Below, in pieces: positions 28,445-38,448 of a DNA stretch of 64,000 nt. Both the position numbers and the translations under genes were made by a program. Below the pieces are notes generated by a model that was given only the letters and a program-made list of their open reading frames with translations, had not been told where the DNA came from and searched no databases. The DNA comes from Lachancea thermotolerans CBS 6340. Lineage: Eukaryota > Ascomycota > Saccharomycetes > Saccharomycetales > Saccharomycetaceae. The stretch is from the NCBI RefSeq assembly GCF_000142805.1, contig NC_013079.1, forward strand, positions 372,001 through 436,000, given 5' to 3'. Positions within the stretch are counted from its first letter, which is position 1. Each line of letters opens with the position of its first letter.

Positions 28445-30091
28445 ATGACTTCCCGGGAAATGCATGATGGCCTTTGGCCCGCAGTTATGGAATTTCTCAA
28501 TCAGAATGATCTCTTGATATTAGCACAGACCAGCAAAAAGTTGTCAAAGGTATCCCTTCAAAATCTTTATGGCAGAATTGTTATATCAAAAGAGCCGGTG
28601 ATGAGGTCTGATGAGTGGTTTTTGGATTGCAGCGCTAACTACGTCTCAGGGTACAGGTCGACGAAGAAAACGCCTGACCAAAACGACATCTTTTTATATG
28701 ACCGCATAAAGCGTTTGACAGAGAGCTCGCATCTTGCACTCGTGAAGGAGTTAGTAATCCAAGAGGATGTTTTTTATGATCGTGAGTCAGGGTTGCCTGT
28801 CTTACAAGCGCTCATTGACAGGTTGCTGGAACTGGATCAAGTTGAAGTTCTCGACATCAGGGATAGTGCGTTGTTTGAACATAATTATTCCAAGATTTTA
28901 GAACTCACGCATCTCAGAAAGTGTCGGGTTGTCAATATTGGGGACCTTGGTAAACTGCGATCGCTGCCTCGCATCAAGTCCCTTGAGATATCGCTGACGC
29001 ATCCCGACTTCAAGCCTCGTTGCTTATCCGACGATGTGAAAAAAAGCCTCTCCGACACCGTTGTGGAACTCACTGTGGATGACCTTGAGCATTCTAGTTT
29101 ACGTCTGTTCCAGTACTTTCATAAAGAGGGTATGAGGCTAGGCCATGTAACTTCTTTGAAGTTCAATCACGTTCACGGTATTCACGACTATAATAAAACT
29201 ATGCGTGAACTTACCACCATCTTTCTGAAGGATGTTTTCGATTTGAAAAAAATAGAGAGCCTTGAGCTTGAGGGGTCTTGTGAAGCCTCTGATTGCACCT
29301 GCTTCAATGACTTTCTTATGGACATGGCGCCAGAGCTGGTGAGTGTGAGAAGTCTTGGCCTTATTGAGAAGAACTTTGTCACTCAGGGTGACCACAATAC
29401 GGAAGAGGAATGGGACTTGACGATTAACAGGTTCATTCTACACATACCTAAAGTTTCTGAGCGCCTCAAAAACCTCACAGTTCGCCACAATCCTCCACTT
29501 AACGGCATTACTGTCGACTCTGTTGAAGGAAACTACATCCGGAGAAGGACCTTATATGATAATGTACTACCCATACTAACAAACTTGCAAACTCTTGTTG
29601 GCCCAACTTTCCTTAAATCTCTTTCAGCTTATGAGATTTTAGTTTGCGACTTGTTGTGGAATGGCTGCGAATGCAGCTTTTGCGCTAAGGTTCTACCGGT
29701 CATTGATCAATACATCATGAATCATCAATACTACTCTTTCCCTGATGGTTCTTTCAAAGATGTTATACCCACTGTCTTTTTTGCATACACTGGAGACGCG
29801 CTTTCACGCCGCTTCATTACGGAGACTGATTGGGATTTAAAGACGCTTGCCACATGCCCCGTGTCACATGTTTGGGATCTTCATGGTTATGAGAGCCTTC
29901 AGCACTTCAAGAATTTTGATTGCTTCTTTGACGAATCTGTCTTTATGGCCCTCACTAAGTGTGTCTCGCACTTTTTCAATACCTACATGGATCATTTGGT
30001 TAAGTTTATGCCAAATATGCGGACTTGTGTTTTGTCTGGCGTCTACTATTCGGTAGATGAGCAAGGGAAGTACAAGTCTATTTACGATTAA
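28445..30091 (+). CDS. ROY1: Roy1, F-box-like inhibitor of the Rab GTPase Ypt52
   Basis: Roy1 is an F-box-like protein that joins Skp1 without forming an SCF ligase and restrains the endosomal Rab protein Ypt52. The 548-residue product has the F-box at the N-terminus (residues about 5-45, HDGLWPAVMEFLNQNDLLILAQTSKKLSKVSLQNLYGRIVI). Leucine-rich, repeat-like sequence follows (for example SLEISLTHPDFKPRCLSDD and KIESLELEGSCEASDCTCFNDFLMDM). Two Cys pairs in CSFCAKVLP and CTCF are seen. Length agrees with the yeast protein (553 aa). Start ATG at 28445. It is between TRM732 and PET111, the place of YMR258C. Confidence 0.9.
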   Translation: MTSREMHDGLWPAVMEFLNQNDLLILAQTSKKLSKVSLQNLYGRIVISKEPVMRSDEWFLDCSANYVSGYRSTKKTPDQNDIFLYDRIKRLTESSHLALVKELVIQEDVFYDRESGLPVLQALIDRLLELDQVEVLDIRDSALFEHNYSKILELTHLRKCRVVNIGDLGKLRSLPRIKSLEISLTHPDFKPRCLSDDVKKSLSDTVVELTVDDLEHSSLRLFQYFHKEGMRLGHVTSLKFNHVHGIHDYNKTMRELTTIFLKDVFDLKKIESLELEGSCEASDCTCFNDFLMDMAPELVSVRSLGLIEKNFVTQGDHNTEEEWDLTINRFILHIPKVSERLKNLTVRHNPPLNGITVDSVEGNYIRRRTLYDNVLPILTNLQTLVGPTFLKSLSAYEILVCDLLWNGCECSFCAKVLPVIDQYIMNHQYYSFPDGSFKDVIPTVFFAYTGDALSRRFITETDWDLKTLATCPVSHVWDLHGYESLQHFKNFDCFFDESVFMALTKCVSHFFNTYMDHLVKFMPNMRTCVLSGVYYSVDEQGKYKSIYD

Positions 30092-30532
30092 TAATGACTA
30101 GAGAATACTACGGCTCGCTGCTATTGGCTGAAAAAGCCCAGTGACTCGACATAAATATGTTGTTATATATATATAAATACAATATGCATATGTGTTTGAG
30201 TCCTGAATGATGTCGCCCTTATCACTTTACCAAATTTTTTGAGAAAATGAAAAACTCTCACCGAGAGCAGCAAGTAAATCAATACTGCTCATAGTGCACC
30301 GAGATCTTGGGTCTTCCCACCTGGTTCAACATCGAGCCTCTCGCTAGCATTGAACGACTTTGAAACCTAGCCAAGAAGATTTGTCACCATCTCTCACGGT
30401 TCTATAGAAATCCAATCAGAAAGTTAATAACTTTAAGAAGGGCCGCACACTATCCTGACATTCTGCATCACGAAAATAGCATACAGCTCAACTGTTCATA
30501 TCTATGAAACCGGTTCATGATTCTCTGGTAGC
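30092..30532. other. ROY1-PET111 spacer
   Basis: About 440 bases between tandem genes. A TA-rich stretch at about 30160-30190 follows the ROY1 stop and may serve in 3'-end formation. I see no gene. Confidence 0.4.
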
Positions 30533-32860
30533 ATGTCCTCAGTAAAATCACCCCATGGATTTCTTCAGTTTCTGCGACCGTTTCGACTGAGGGAAAGCTG
30601 CATACAGAGAGGAATATTTCTGCGACGATACAACCCCCCTCAAAACGACAGAAGTAAAGATGTTCTTAGAGAGTGGGCCAAGAGCGTTCTCCATGAATCC
30701 TCACCTGAAAGCGCTTCTGAATGCAGTTTCGACAAAGAAATTCAACTTAGCACACAAATTGATAGGGCCACTGAAACGAGTCTGAAAAACGGTAGTGTGT
30801 TCCCTGACCACCAAGAAAGAGCCAAGGAACCATCAGCGCGTGCTATTGCCCAATCCACGAGAGGAAGTTCACCACTTAAAACATTCTCTATGTCAACGCT
30901 ATCTAATATCGCTTCATCGCTTCAGAAGTCTCACAAGTTCCAAGAGATTGACTCGATCTACAAAACACATAGGAACTGGCTGTCTTCTGGAGTTGTGGAC
31001 CGATCTTCACGTGCCTACAATGAGTTTGTACAAGCAGTGTTCGCTGCAGAGTACCGCCTACAGAACTTCACTTTATGCGAAAACCTTTTTTCCGAATGCC
31101 TCAAATTTCGTCCTGTGAGCCCAGAGGTCATCGACATGGGGCTCATTACATTTGTCAAAAACAACAACTTAACATTAGCCAAGGAATTTTACGTTCAGAT
31201 ATTAAAAAATCCCGAGACCTTTCCTATGACGCCTAATACTTTGCATGCGTTTGCCTTTGAAATATTCAAGACATCTGATCTAGCCACAATGGAGCGAGTG
31301 ATTTCCTTGTGGCTTGAAAACTCTTCTAGTCCCAAAACATATCCCTTTCACAAGACGCTCGCATTGTTCCACAGACTTTTACTCAAGCTCGGAGATGAAG
31401 AAGGCATTGCAAAACTACTTTCACATTCAGGGGTTATAAAAACAAAATATGAGGGAAGCACTGAGTTCGATCTTTGTCTCCTCCACCATGAAGTGGCAGC
31501 CAGGATGTTGACTGATCATGTTAAGATTGGCCACAGAATGGATGAAATTTCTTCAAAAATGAGTAACGAAAAGCGGTCCAAGGTCTACATTGAAGTCCTT
31601 AAGTTGGGGGTTGCTAAAAATGATTTCTCTCTCATCAAGCTTGCAACAGTCAAGGCCCAAGAGGATAGTTTTGTTAACCTGAACGATGAATTTCACAAGC
31701 ATGTGTGCCGCTATTTTGTTAAGAATGGCTTACTCAAGTCACTTGTCCAGTATCTGAATGACGCTGTCTTGCCTAAGGCTGACTGCCGTTTTGGACAGAT
31801 TTACATTGAACAATTGTGGAACTGTGCGTTGCAAAACTACCCCATGCTTTCTCGAGAATTTACGAACGACATACAGCTTCTTTTAAACAAAGAGGAGCTT
31901 ATTCGAGAGCATGAGTGGCTTGAGTATACCACACTTAGAAAGCTGAAAAATTTTTCTTCGAATCATGGCCTTCAGAAATCTCCAACACAAACATTGTCAT
32001 CACTGTGCTGTCGACTAGGCCCGGAGTTTGCCAACGCAATCCAAACTAGCCTAGCAGATGGCGATGCATCAGCAATTCGTAGCCTGATTTTGAACGAACT
32101 CCAACGTGGCGTAAGGCCTGATTTCACGGTCTTTTATTCCTTGTTGAAGCTACTCATGCCAGATTATATCGATTCAGCAAAGTTAGTGGACCAGATAATG
32201 CGCGAGACCTATCGTGAAATTCCGCTCAAAATTGACATCTTATGGCTAAAGCACAACGCTTTAGAGGCAACTAAGTCGATTAGAACAAATGCTTCCACAC
32301 CGGCAGGAAAACAGCAGGCAGCTCTGGTAGCTGCCACGAAAATAAAAGACTTTGAAAACCAACATAGCGGGCGTCTAAACTTTCAAAACTATATGCAGCT
32401 CTCCTCATTGTTCCTTGTTTTACGGGATGCTCGGAATGCAAGCCACCTTTTGGAAAAAGGTAAAAAACTAATTAATTCTTCAAACAAAAGAGATTGGTAT
32501 ATTTATTACTCCAATGCTCTTAAAGTTTACACGAGGGCCCGTGACCCAGGCAAATTCCTTTCAGTTTTAAAGGACTGGAACGCGAATGACAGTGCATGGT
32601 TAATAACACCAGATACTATACGATCTTGCAAGGGGTACATGAAATACTTTGAGAGAAACCAAGGTTTGACGGCCCATAATTCAGCCACCTTGTTTGAGAT
32701 ACACTCCGAGATCGATAGCATGCTGGCACGTTACGTTAATTTCAAGTTTCAGGGCCTCAATGATATGAAAATGGTATCCAGCTTTTTGCAGCGGTGGATC
32801 GAGCAGGACTTGAAGAAAAAGAAAGAAAACCATCTTTCTGATGTTCAGAGCGAAGCTTAA
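30533..32860 (+). CDS. PET111: Pet111, mitochondrial translational activator of COX2 mRNA
   Basis: Pet111 is a mitochondrial inner-membrane-associated protein that binds the COX2 leader and is needed to translate it. The 775-residue product is near the yeast length (800). The N-terminus is Arg-rich without early acidic residues (about residues 1-40, FLRPFRLRESCIQRGIFLRRY), a mitochondrial presequence. The body is helical and resembles pentatricopeptide-type repeats, with repeated segments such as RAYNEFVQAVFAAEYRLQNFTLCENLFSECLKF. Sequence conservation of such activators is low, so the call leans on order: ROY1, PET111, COX7 are consecutive in S. cerevisiae (YMR258C-YMR256C). Start ATG at 30533. 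Confidence 0.88.
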   Translation: MSSVKSPHGFLQFLRPFRLRESCIQRGIFLRRYNPPQNDRSKDVLREWAKSVLHESSPESASECSFDKEIQLSTQIDRATETSLKNGSVFPDHQERAKEPSARAIAQSTRGSSPLKTFSMSTLSNIASSLQKSHKFQEIDSIYKTHRNWLSSGVVDRSSRAYNEFVQAVFAAEYRLQNFTLCENLFSECLKFRPVSPEVIDMGLITFVKNNNLTLAKEFYVQILKNPETFPMTPNTLHAFAFEIFKTSDLATMERVISLWLENSSSPKTYPFHKTLALFHRLLLKLGDEEGIAKLLSHSGVIKTKYEGSTEFDLCLLHHEVAARMLTDHVKIGHRMDEISSKMSNEKRSKVYIEVLKLGVAKNDFSLIKLATVKAQEDSFVNLNDEFHKHVCRYFVKNGLLKSLVQYLNDAVLPKADCRFGQIYIEQLWNCALQNYPMLSREFTNDIQLLLNKEELIREHEWLEYTTLRKLKNFSSNHGLQKSPTQTLSSLCCRLGPEFANAIQTSLADGDASAIRSLILNELQRGVRPDFTVFYSLLKLLMPDYIDSAKLVDQIMRETYREIPLKIDILWLKHNALEATKSIRTNASTPAGKQQAALVAATKIKDFENQHSGRLNFQNYMQLSSLFLVLRDARNASHLLEKGKKLINSSNKRDWYIYYSNALKVYTRARDPGKFLSVLKDWNANDSAWLITPDTIRSCKGYMKYFERNQGLTAHNSATLFEIHSEIDSMLARYVNFKFQGLNDMKMVSSFLQRWIEQDLKKKKENHLSDVQSEA

Positions 32861-33204
32861 GGTTTGTGGAGAATTAATTTATGGAGCATTCGAGCTCACA
32901 TTTTACTATGCACCAGTCGCCTTCATTTTTTTATTTCATGCATGCGCGAGAAAGAACTTGCGCCAAAAATCATCAGTCGGGATTAGGCAAGGGGGGCCTG
33001 TGACCCGTCCATATCATTGTAAATAGTGACACTTTAAATGAAAATAACATTAATTTCAGCGCATCTGTATTTTACTGACACTTCAAAAAGATACCTTACT
33101 ACGAACATGTCGAATGTTGAAAGATTGGCCCGGGCGATGACGAACATTAATGAAGAAGTATTGAACAATCGATACAGTCAAAACCTTTTTGACACTTGCC
33201 AATA
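32861..33204. other. PET111-PSH1 spacer
   Basis: About 340 bases between tandem genes. It holds the PET111 terminator region and the PSH1 promoter. A 61-codon frame at 32841-33026 overlaps the PET111 end and is a shadow. Confidence 0.4.
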
Positions 33205-34286
33205 ATGGACGGAACTCTGCATCAAACGGTCCTCAAAATAGTAAGTTTTTTTGCTCCACTACGTTTGACTCATGAACTAACGGCTTTCTCTAGTCTGCCG
33301 ATGATCTGAGGAGCGTGGCGTTTAAACTCCTAGATGCAACCATTTGCACCATATGCCACGACTACATGTATGTCCCTGTTATGACTAGCTGTGGACACAA
33401 TTACTGTTATGAGTGCATATCAAATTGGTTAGTTAGCAACAATGCCAATGAATTGACGTGCCCGCAGTGCCGCAGCCCGCTGAAGGAACCGCCTGCTCTC
33501 AATGTCGCACTGCAAAACCTTTTGAACTATGTGGTTGATAATTATGCTATCAGCAGCTTGCAAACTGATGGCACGCGAGCAGAAAGCGTTGATCAGTATA
33601 GAGACGATAACTTTTCGGGCAGGCTGTTCAAAAATGTCTTTAACAACACCGCGATGGCAATAGTTGATGACGATGACGGTGTTGCACGTTGCAGCAACTG
33701 TCACTGGGAAGTGGAAGGTGACGTGTGTCCTCATTGCAGTGCGCGGATGAGAAATAGGGCTGTTGAAGAAGAAGAATTCCCAAGCGATGAGTATTCAGAG
33801 GATGAAATTGAGCGCATCCAGTACGGAGCAAACCGCGCGCTAGGGGTGCGGGATGAGCAAGGTGCTGATGAGCATAGTGAGAGTGACTCTGAAAGTGACG
33901 AAAGTAATTTCGAGCGCCGAAATGGCACGCTTGCCAATATCTCAGGGCATGCGCAACTTGGCCGATCTAGGCGTCGTTTCGATGGGTCGCAGCACGGCTC
34001 CGAAGACCTTATGAATTCAGAAGGTGCTATGGAATCCGAAGACGCTGAAGACTCTGACCTAGATTCATTTATAGTGAACGAGGAAGAAGAAGATGAAATT
34101 GGCGGCGAACAAGAGGAGCCAGAGCAGGTGGAGCTTGACGGCAGCGATCACGATAGCGACTTTTACGAGCATCACGATATAGATGGGTTTGTTAGTGGCG
34201 ACAGCCTTGATAATGATAGCGAGGACGGCCACAAGAAAAGGAAAAGACGGATTCAAGTGGTTTTGGACAGTGATGAGGACGATTAA
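33205..34286 (+). CDS. PSH1: Psh1, RING ubiquitin ligase for the centromeric histone Cse4 (spliced)
   Basis: Psh1 ubiquitinates misplaced Cse4 so that it is degraded and kept out of chromosome arms. Two exons: 33205-33240 (12 codons, MDGTLHQTVLKI) and 33294-34286. They are separated by a 53-nt intron with GTAAGT, an AACTAAC branch site and a CTCTAG end. The joined protein has 342 residues. The RING finger is near residues 28-70 (CTICHDYMYVPVMTSCGHNYCYEC and CPQC). A second zinc ribbon, CSNCHWEVEGDVCPHC, and the SDFYEH-DIDGFVSGDSLD and VVLDSDEDD stretches are shared with yeast Psh1. It is shorter than yeast Psh1 (406 aa), mainly in acidic linkers. Without splicing the frame begins only at a GTG. 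Psh1 is YOL054W, from the block paired with YMR25x. Confidence 0.93.
33241..33293 (+). other. Spliceosomal intron of PSH1
   Basis: Bases 33241-33246 are GTAAGT, 33275-33281 AACTAAC (one base from the yeast branch consensus), and 33291-33293 TAG after a pyrimidine run. Branch-to-acceptor distance is about ten bases. Removing 53 bases joins a 12-codon first exon to the RING frame without a stop, and the result matches the yeast Psh1 N-terminus in character and length. Confidence 0.88.
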
Positions 34287-34898
34287 ATATGAAACGGTCC
34301 TGTATGTGCCTAATTGAGGTGTTAAAATCTTGTGGGGCAGAGATTTGTCAAGGCCGCGGGTGCGTAAGTTGCAATACAATGGTCAAAGCGGTGTAGATGC
34401 TTACTTATTGTCCTCTCAAGATAGCACCATACTAGCAGAAGGGCGCAATACCAATACATTGACTTAACTTTAATTTTCTAAAATCCCCAATCCCTGTTAA
34501 ATGGCCTGGGGCTTTAGCACTTTACAGAATCGATCGCGTCACATATTGAGGAGATGAACAAGATATTTTGTCTCCATTTTATGGACGCCGGTTTTGAACC
34601 CTCCCTCCCAAATAACAAACTTGGTACCTAAAGGGACAGCTGAGGATCAGGAAGGCGTTCACGTTAGCTATCATTGGGACCAAGCTTCGTGATATCGGTC
34701 AATCACAGAAGCATGTTCCCGCTAAGTTAGCGCTGGTCTTGGGTCCTTCTTCGTACAAAAAGCTATCAACAACCCGCAATATGATTGGTCCAAACTTGGT
34801 TACCACGTTAAAAAAATTTTTGGTATTAAGGACCGAACGATATCTCCTTCCTAGCGAACTCACTTCATTGCATTCACCAAAACCTGATACCATAAGCC
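34287..34898. promoter_or_regulatory. PSH1-COX7 spacer with a HAP2/3/4 site
   Basis: About 610 bases. TGATTGGT at 34782-34789 is a perfect match to the HAP complex site (TNATTGGT), 110 bases upstream of the COX7 ATG. Respiratory-chain genes in yeast are induced by HAP on non-fermentable carbon, so the match is meaningful. No gene is supported elsewhere in the spacer. Confidence 0.55.
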
Positions 34899-35081
34899 AT
34901 GGCTAACAGAATCATTGAGCTACAGAAACTATTCCAATCTTCCCAAAAACCTTTGTGGTGGAGACACCCCAGATCGGCCTTCTACATGTACCCATTCTGG
35001 GCCTTGTTCACCGTTGCTGTCGTGGGTCCTTTCCTATACATTCCAAACACAATCAGAGGTATCAAGGACAAGAGAAATTAA
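34899..35081 (+). CDS. COX7: Cytochrome c oxidase subunit VII
   Basis: A small structural subunit of respiratory complex IV in the mitochondrial inner membrane. The 60-residue product (MANRIIELQKLFQSSQKPLWW...) has the exact yeast length and pattern: a short matrix segment, one membrane helix (about residues 30-50, YPFWALFTVAVVGPFLYI) and a basic tail (RGIKDKRN). There is no cleavable presequence. Start ATG at 34899, within a favourable CATGG context. It lies between PSH1 and AIM39 (YOL054W, YOL053W), interleaving the two duplicated blocks of S. cerevisiae. Confidence 0.97.
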   Translation: MANRIIELQKLFQSSQKPLWWRHPRSAFYMYPFWALFTVAVVGPFLYIPNTIRGIKDKRN

Positions 35082-35665
35082 GATAGACACCTGCAGACGT
35101 ACTACCGTGTACCGGTCACATTTTGGTGTATTTTTTTAAATCTACTATTCTGCTTTCTATTATTTGTTATTATTCAGACATGTCCATCATCACTATCGTC
35201 ATCACGCAGTTTCTTCATTGGACGCCGGGGAACTCAGTTGGGTGCCAAACTATGGGTTGAAGTTCTGTGTTTTTGCGCCAGTCAGCTGGTGCAAGAGGGC
35301 TACATCCATGTTCACTATAGCTCTCTTTGTTGCATGCTGGGTACTTGAGCAGTGAACTTTTCCCTTGCTGAGCAATAAGACCGACTTCAGCTTCCTCCAA
35401 ATGGCCGGAGTTGGGCATTCCAACTTATCGAATACATCTGTATCATTTAGGTTAAAAAATTATTTAAATTGCGTTCAACAGAATCATGGTCCAACTGATT
35501 GAGTAGCTTGCCCTGTGGCTGTGATATATCTACGCAGTTCCTTTATTTTGGTTCGCTTGTTGGTAGAGTGTTTTCAAAGTTAACTCGAGTTCGTATTTAA
35601 GGGCGAATGATTTAATCGTTCCGACTGGTAGGTCTGTCTTAACTACAAAAACAAGAAACATCAGT
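35082..35665. other. COX7-AIM39 spacer
   Basis: About 580 bases, AT-rich in parts. Short frames (for example 35164-35355) have no motifs. It presumably holds the COX7 3' region and the AIM39 promoter. Confidence 0.35.
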
Positions 35666-36628
35666 ATGTTAACAAGGTCCTGGCGTCAAAGAAACCTTGC
35701 TTCCCTCCTTTATTCCTTGAGTCACCGACGTTTGCTGAGTCAAAAGATTCCCGACCCCAAGCACGTCTTTACAGATCCATCAAATAACGAGATAGTAGAT
35801 TCCAAGCACTTTTTCACCAACCCTAGTCGAGACAACCTGATTGAAGAGGAGGCAATCGCCAAAAGCATCGAAGCTTCCATCAAAAACCAGAGGCGCCGTC
35901 GTGGAAAGCAAGTATCAAGTGCTCTCGCAGCCGCCCTGTTCGCAACAATTTTTGGCTACACAATTGGCTACAAGGTCCTGTACCTACATGAGCATTCATT
36001 TATTCCAGCATATCCTGTGCCAAAGGCTCGAAACTTCAGCAGCAATGAGCTTAAGCACATAAATGTGGACGAAATAAAACACCTTGCCGAATACAAACTT
36101 CTTGAAAAGCTCTCAATGCACCCGATGATCAAAGAACAATACGGTGTTCCTCTACACAAGTCTCAAGGAATATCACTCGAAAGCCGCCAGTTTTCCGTTT
36201 GGCGCCAAGATGTAGACCCATGTATTGCTGGCATCCTTATCGCACCTATAGATAGCCCCAAGGATGAGCATACGTGGCACAACGTCCCACCTCTTTGCAA
36301 GTGGCGCATAACAAACCGTTCTGTCAATTTTAGAAGTTTCGCTGACCAGGTGCTAGGTCGCGTGGGAATAGATTCGTCAGACCTGATTCAGGTTATCAAA
36401 CCCGAGAAGGATTGCGGCGACTTCAAGTACGGTCGCCCTCCGCACCACAGCGACGGTCCTCGCACAATGCACATATGCTTTTTGGGCGAAATGAAACTGG
36501 GAAATGAAGATCTGATTATTTTTAGAGGCACTTGTCACATCGATTTGAAACTTCAGCAAGTGGATTTGCTGAGGAAAGAGAACGACAAGCTAGTACGATA
36601 CGTACTTTATCACGAAACTAAGGAGTAA
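35666..36628 (+). CDS. AIM39: Aim39, mitochondrial membrane protein of unknown function
   Basis: Homologue of yeast Aim39 (YOL053W), known only from altered inheritance of mitochondria in mutants. The 320-residue product has a basic Arg/Ser-rich N-terminus (MLTRSWRQRNLASLLYSLSHRRLL), a likely mitochondrial presequence. One membrane helix lies at about residues 83-106 after four arginines. The conserved globular part follows, with WHNVPPLCKWRITNRSVNFRSFADQ and DLIIFRGTCHIDL. It is shorter than yeast Aim39 (395 aa), largely before the membrane helix. The motif KH-x-FT-x-PS occurs twice (residues 32-39 and 47-54). Start ATG at 35666. Position next to PSH1 and COX7 supports the call. Confidence 0.88.
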   Translation: MLTRSWRQRNLASLLYSLSHRRLLSQKIPDPKHVFTDPSNNEIVDSKHFFTNPSRDNLIEEEAIAKSIEASIKNQRRRRGKQVSSALAAALFATIFGYTIGYKVLYLHEHSFIPAYPVPKARNFSSNELKHINVDEIKHLAEYKLLEKLSMHPMIKEQYGVPLHKSQGISLESRQFSVWRQDVDPCIAGILIAPIDSPKDEHTWHNVPPLCKWRITNRSVNFRSFADQVLGRVGIDSSDLIQVIKPEKDCGDFKYGRPPHHSDGPRTMHICFLGEMKLGNEDLIIFRGTCHIDLKLQQVDLLRKENDKLVRYVLYHETKE

Positions 36629-36667
36629 TGGGTAGCACCTGAATGCGTCTGTAAATAACTACAAAGT

Positions 36668-37342
36668 TCAAAGCTCGTCCTCCCAGTTGAAGCTCGCGTC
36701 ATCATTTAAAAAGTCTTTGAGAAGCTCTGTTTGCTGGGATTTGTGCTGATTGGTTTCTTTAATCCTCTTTTGCTCCTCAACTTTTTGCTTCAGCAGCTCC
36801 ATCTTCGAACCATGCTTTGCCGCTTGCTTACCAGCGCCCGAACCGCGTTCCAAGCTTGAGTCATTCTTAGTTTCTCTTTTAGGTTTTATCCGATCGAAGA
36901 TGCTTTTTTTGTCGCTAGTGGACGGCCTGGTAACATCTTCGGAATCAGAATCACCGCTCGATTCACTGTCTTCAACCATGCCTAGCCTTGCGGCCAGTGA
37001 ATTAGAGCTCTTTTTCTCCTGCGGTGGGCTAGCTCTTCTATTTTTCTTTGGACCTTCTTGCTTCTGAGGCGAGTCTAGTGGTTTATTCAAATCCAACATG
37101 CCAAGCCTAGCGGCTAGGGCGTTGCCTGTCGAGGGCTTCGAAGGCTTTTCTTGTTTGTTAGTCCTTGAAGGCTCCTTCTTGCGGTTGCAACTTGAAGACT
37201 TTCTCCTGGACTTCCTCTGAGTGCTAGACACGCTTGCGCTTGCCCACATGCTGGATCCCAAGCCATTTGTTTTAGAGTCGAGCGCACTTCTATCTTCTGA
37301 GTCTGTCGATGGGCTGGCCCAGATCGAAGAGTTCAAAGACAT
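36668..37342 (-). CDS. GFD1: Gfd1, coiled-coil mRNA-export factor
   Basis: Gfd1 is a small protein of the cytosolic side of the nuclear pore that works with Gle1, Dbp5 and Nab2 in mRNA export. The 224-residue product is mostly disordered and charged. It has a coiled-coil region near the C-terminus (KMELLKQKVEEQKRIKETNQHKSQQTELLKDFLNDD) and the conserved ending NWEDEL. Two internal duplications are visible: SS(I/M)WAS at residues 5-10 and 30-35, and LAARLGM at 76-82 and 116-122. It is longer than yeast Gfd1 (188 aa). Start ATG at 37342. It converges with AIM39 with only about 40 bases between stops; YMR255W is the S. cerevisiae counterpart in this order. Confidence 0.87.
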   Translation of the reverse strand: MSLNSSIWASPSTDSEDRSALDSKTNGLGSSMWASASVSSTQRKSRRKSSSCNRKKEPSRTNKQEKPSKPSTGNALAARLGMLDLNKPLDSPQKQEGPKKNRRASPPQEKKSSNSLAARLGMVEDSESSGDSDSEDVTRPSTSDKKSIFDRIKPKRETKNDSSLERGSGAGKQAAKHGSKMELLKQKVEEQKRIKETNQHKSQQTELLKDFLNDDASFNWEDEL

Positions 37343-38448
37343 AATGAGCCCCTAGTAGCGCGTAAATCACCGCAAAATATCGCGCTTCGAGCCCGCCGGA
37401 GAGAGTACTTTCCGCAGAACCAATCCCAGAGATGGCTGGAGCGGATATTTCTAATACAAGAGTTGTTCTAATGTCAACTAATTAGAAATATCATGTCCAA
37501 TAGCCAACTCACGTGATGGGCACCTGATGGTGTCCGTGCCAATGGTACAACACACAAAAGCACAGTAACCTCAGGTTGTCAAAGCTGTAGGTTTTCATGT
37601 CGAGAGCGTTGCCGCCGCAACGCATGAAACTTATCTTTTTGCTTCGAACCTGCTAGTAAATTTTAGTCTAGGCAAAACAACGCTAGAAGGACTAAAACGA
37701 ATTGAATGAGTAGAACTCAGTCCCGTTAGTCGCTCCATAACTGTTCAAACCAGGAGCGCTTTTTCCGGCACATGAGCATTATTTGTTGCTTCATAAACTT
37801 GCGGATTTAACGGAATCTTCGCTTTGAGCTAGCATCTCACATCGGACTTGGCCTAAGCTTTGGAGAACGCTCGAATTGGTAAAAGCAAACTTCGAAACCC
37901 ATCATTCATTGTAAGTATGAACTGGAAATAGCTAAGCTAACTTTTGAAAACCCAATCACGATAAAGCTTTGCTGCGATTCATATAGCTCTTCGATGCTCA
38001 CATAAGTTGGCGCTTACATGACAATCCCAAGCTTCTCGCCGTCCCTGCCCCATCAGTTGCCACTGGCTGCGGGTACCGTACTCACGTGAGATAAATACAT
38101 AATCAGCAATGGTATGTACTCACAGACAAGTCATTAGAAAAACCTGGCCATCAAGCAAGAGGGATGTTTTGAGCGAAAAACTTGTCAGCACAAAATACAT
38201 GGCATACGGTCTATTGGGCCTTCTCAGCATGTAGTCTCAAAACTGCGCTACTGCGCGAAATTTATGGAAAATATTTGTTTGATACTTGGCAAATTCTTGT
38301 TCTGACGTAAGTCTTCTTAAAAACAGGCACGTGACGCAGACTCATCCAAGTCCCTCATTTGCACGGGTGCTATCAGACCTTCGGCACATCACGATTTTAA
38401 CAATTAGCTTACAACGTCAGTAGCTATTCGCGAGTTTTATAACCACTA
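37343..38448. promoter_or_regulatory. Divergent 1.1-kb promoter region with three E-boxes
   Basis: The spacer between GFD1 (-) and the YMR253C-like gene (+). It holds TCACGTGA at 37509-37516 and 38082-38089, and CACGTGAC at 38328-38335, all Cbf1/Tye7-type E-boxes. An eight-base site like this is rare by chance in 1.1 kb. No open frame of interest is seen. An RNA gene cannot be excluded in the middle part. Confidence 0.5.
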
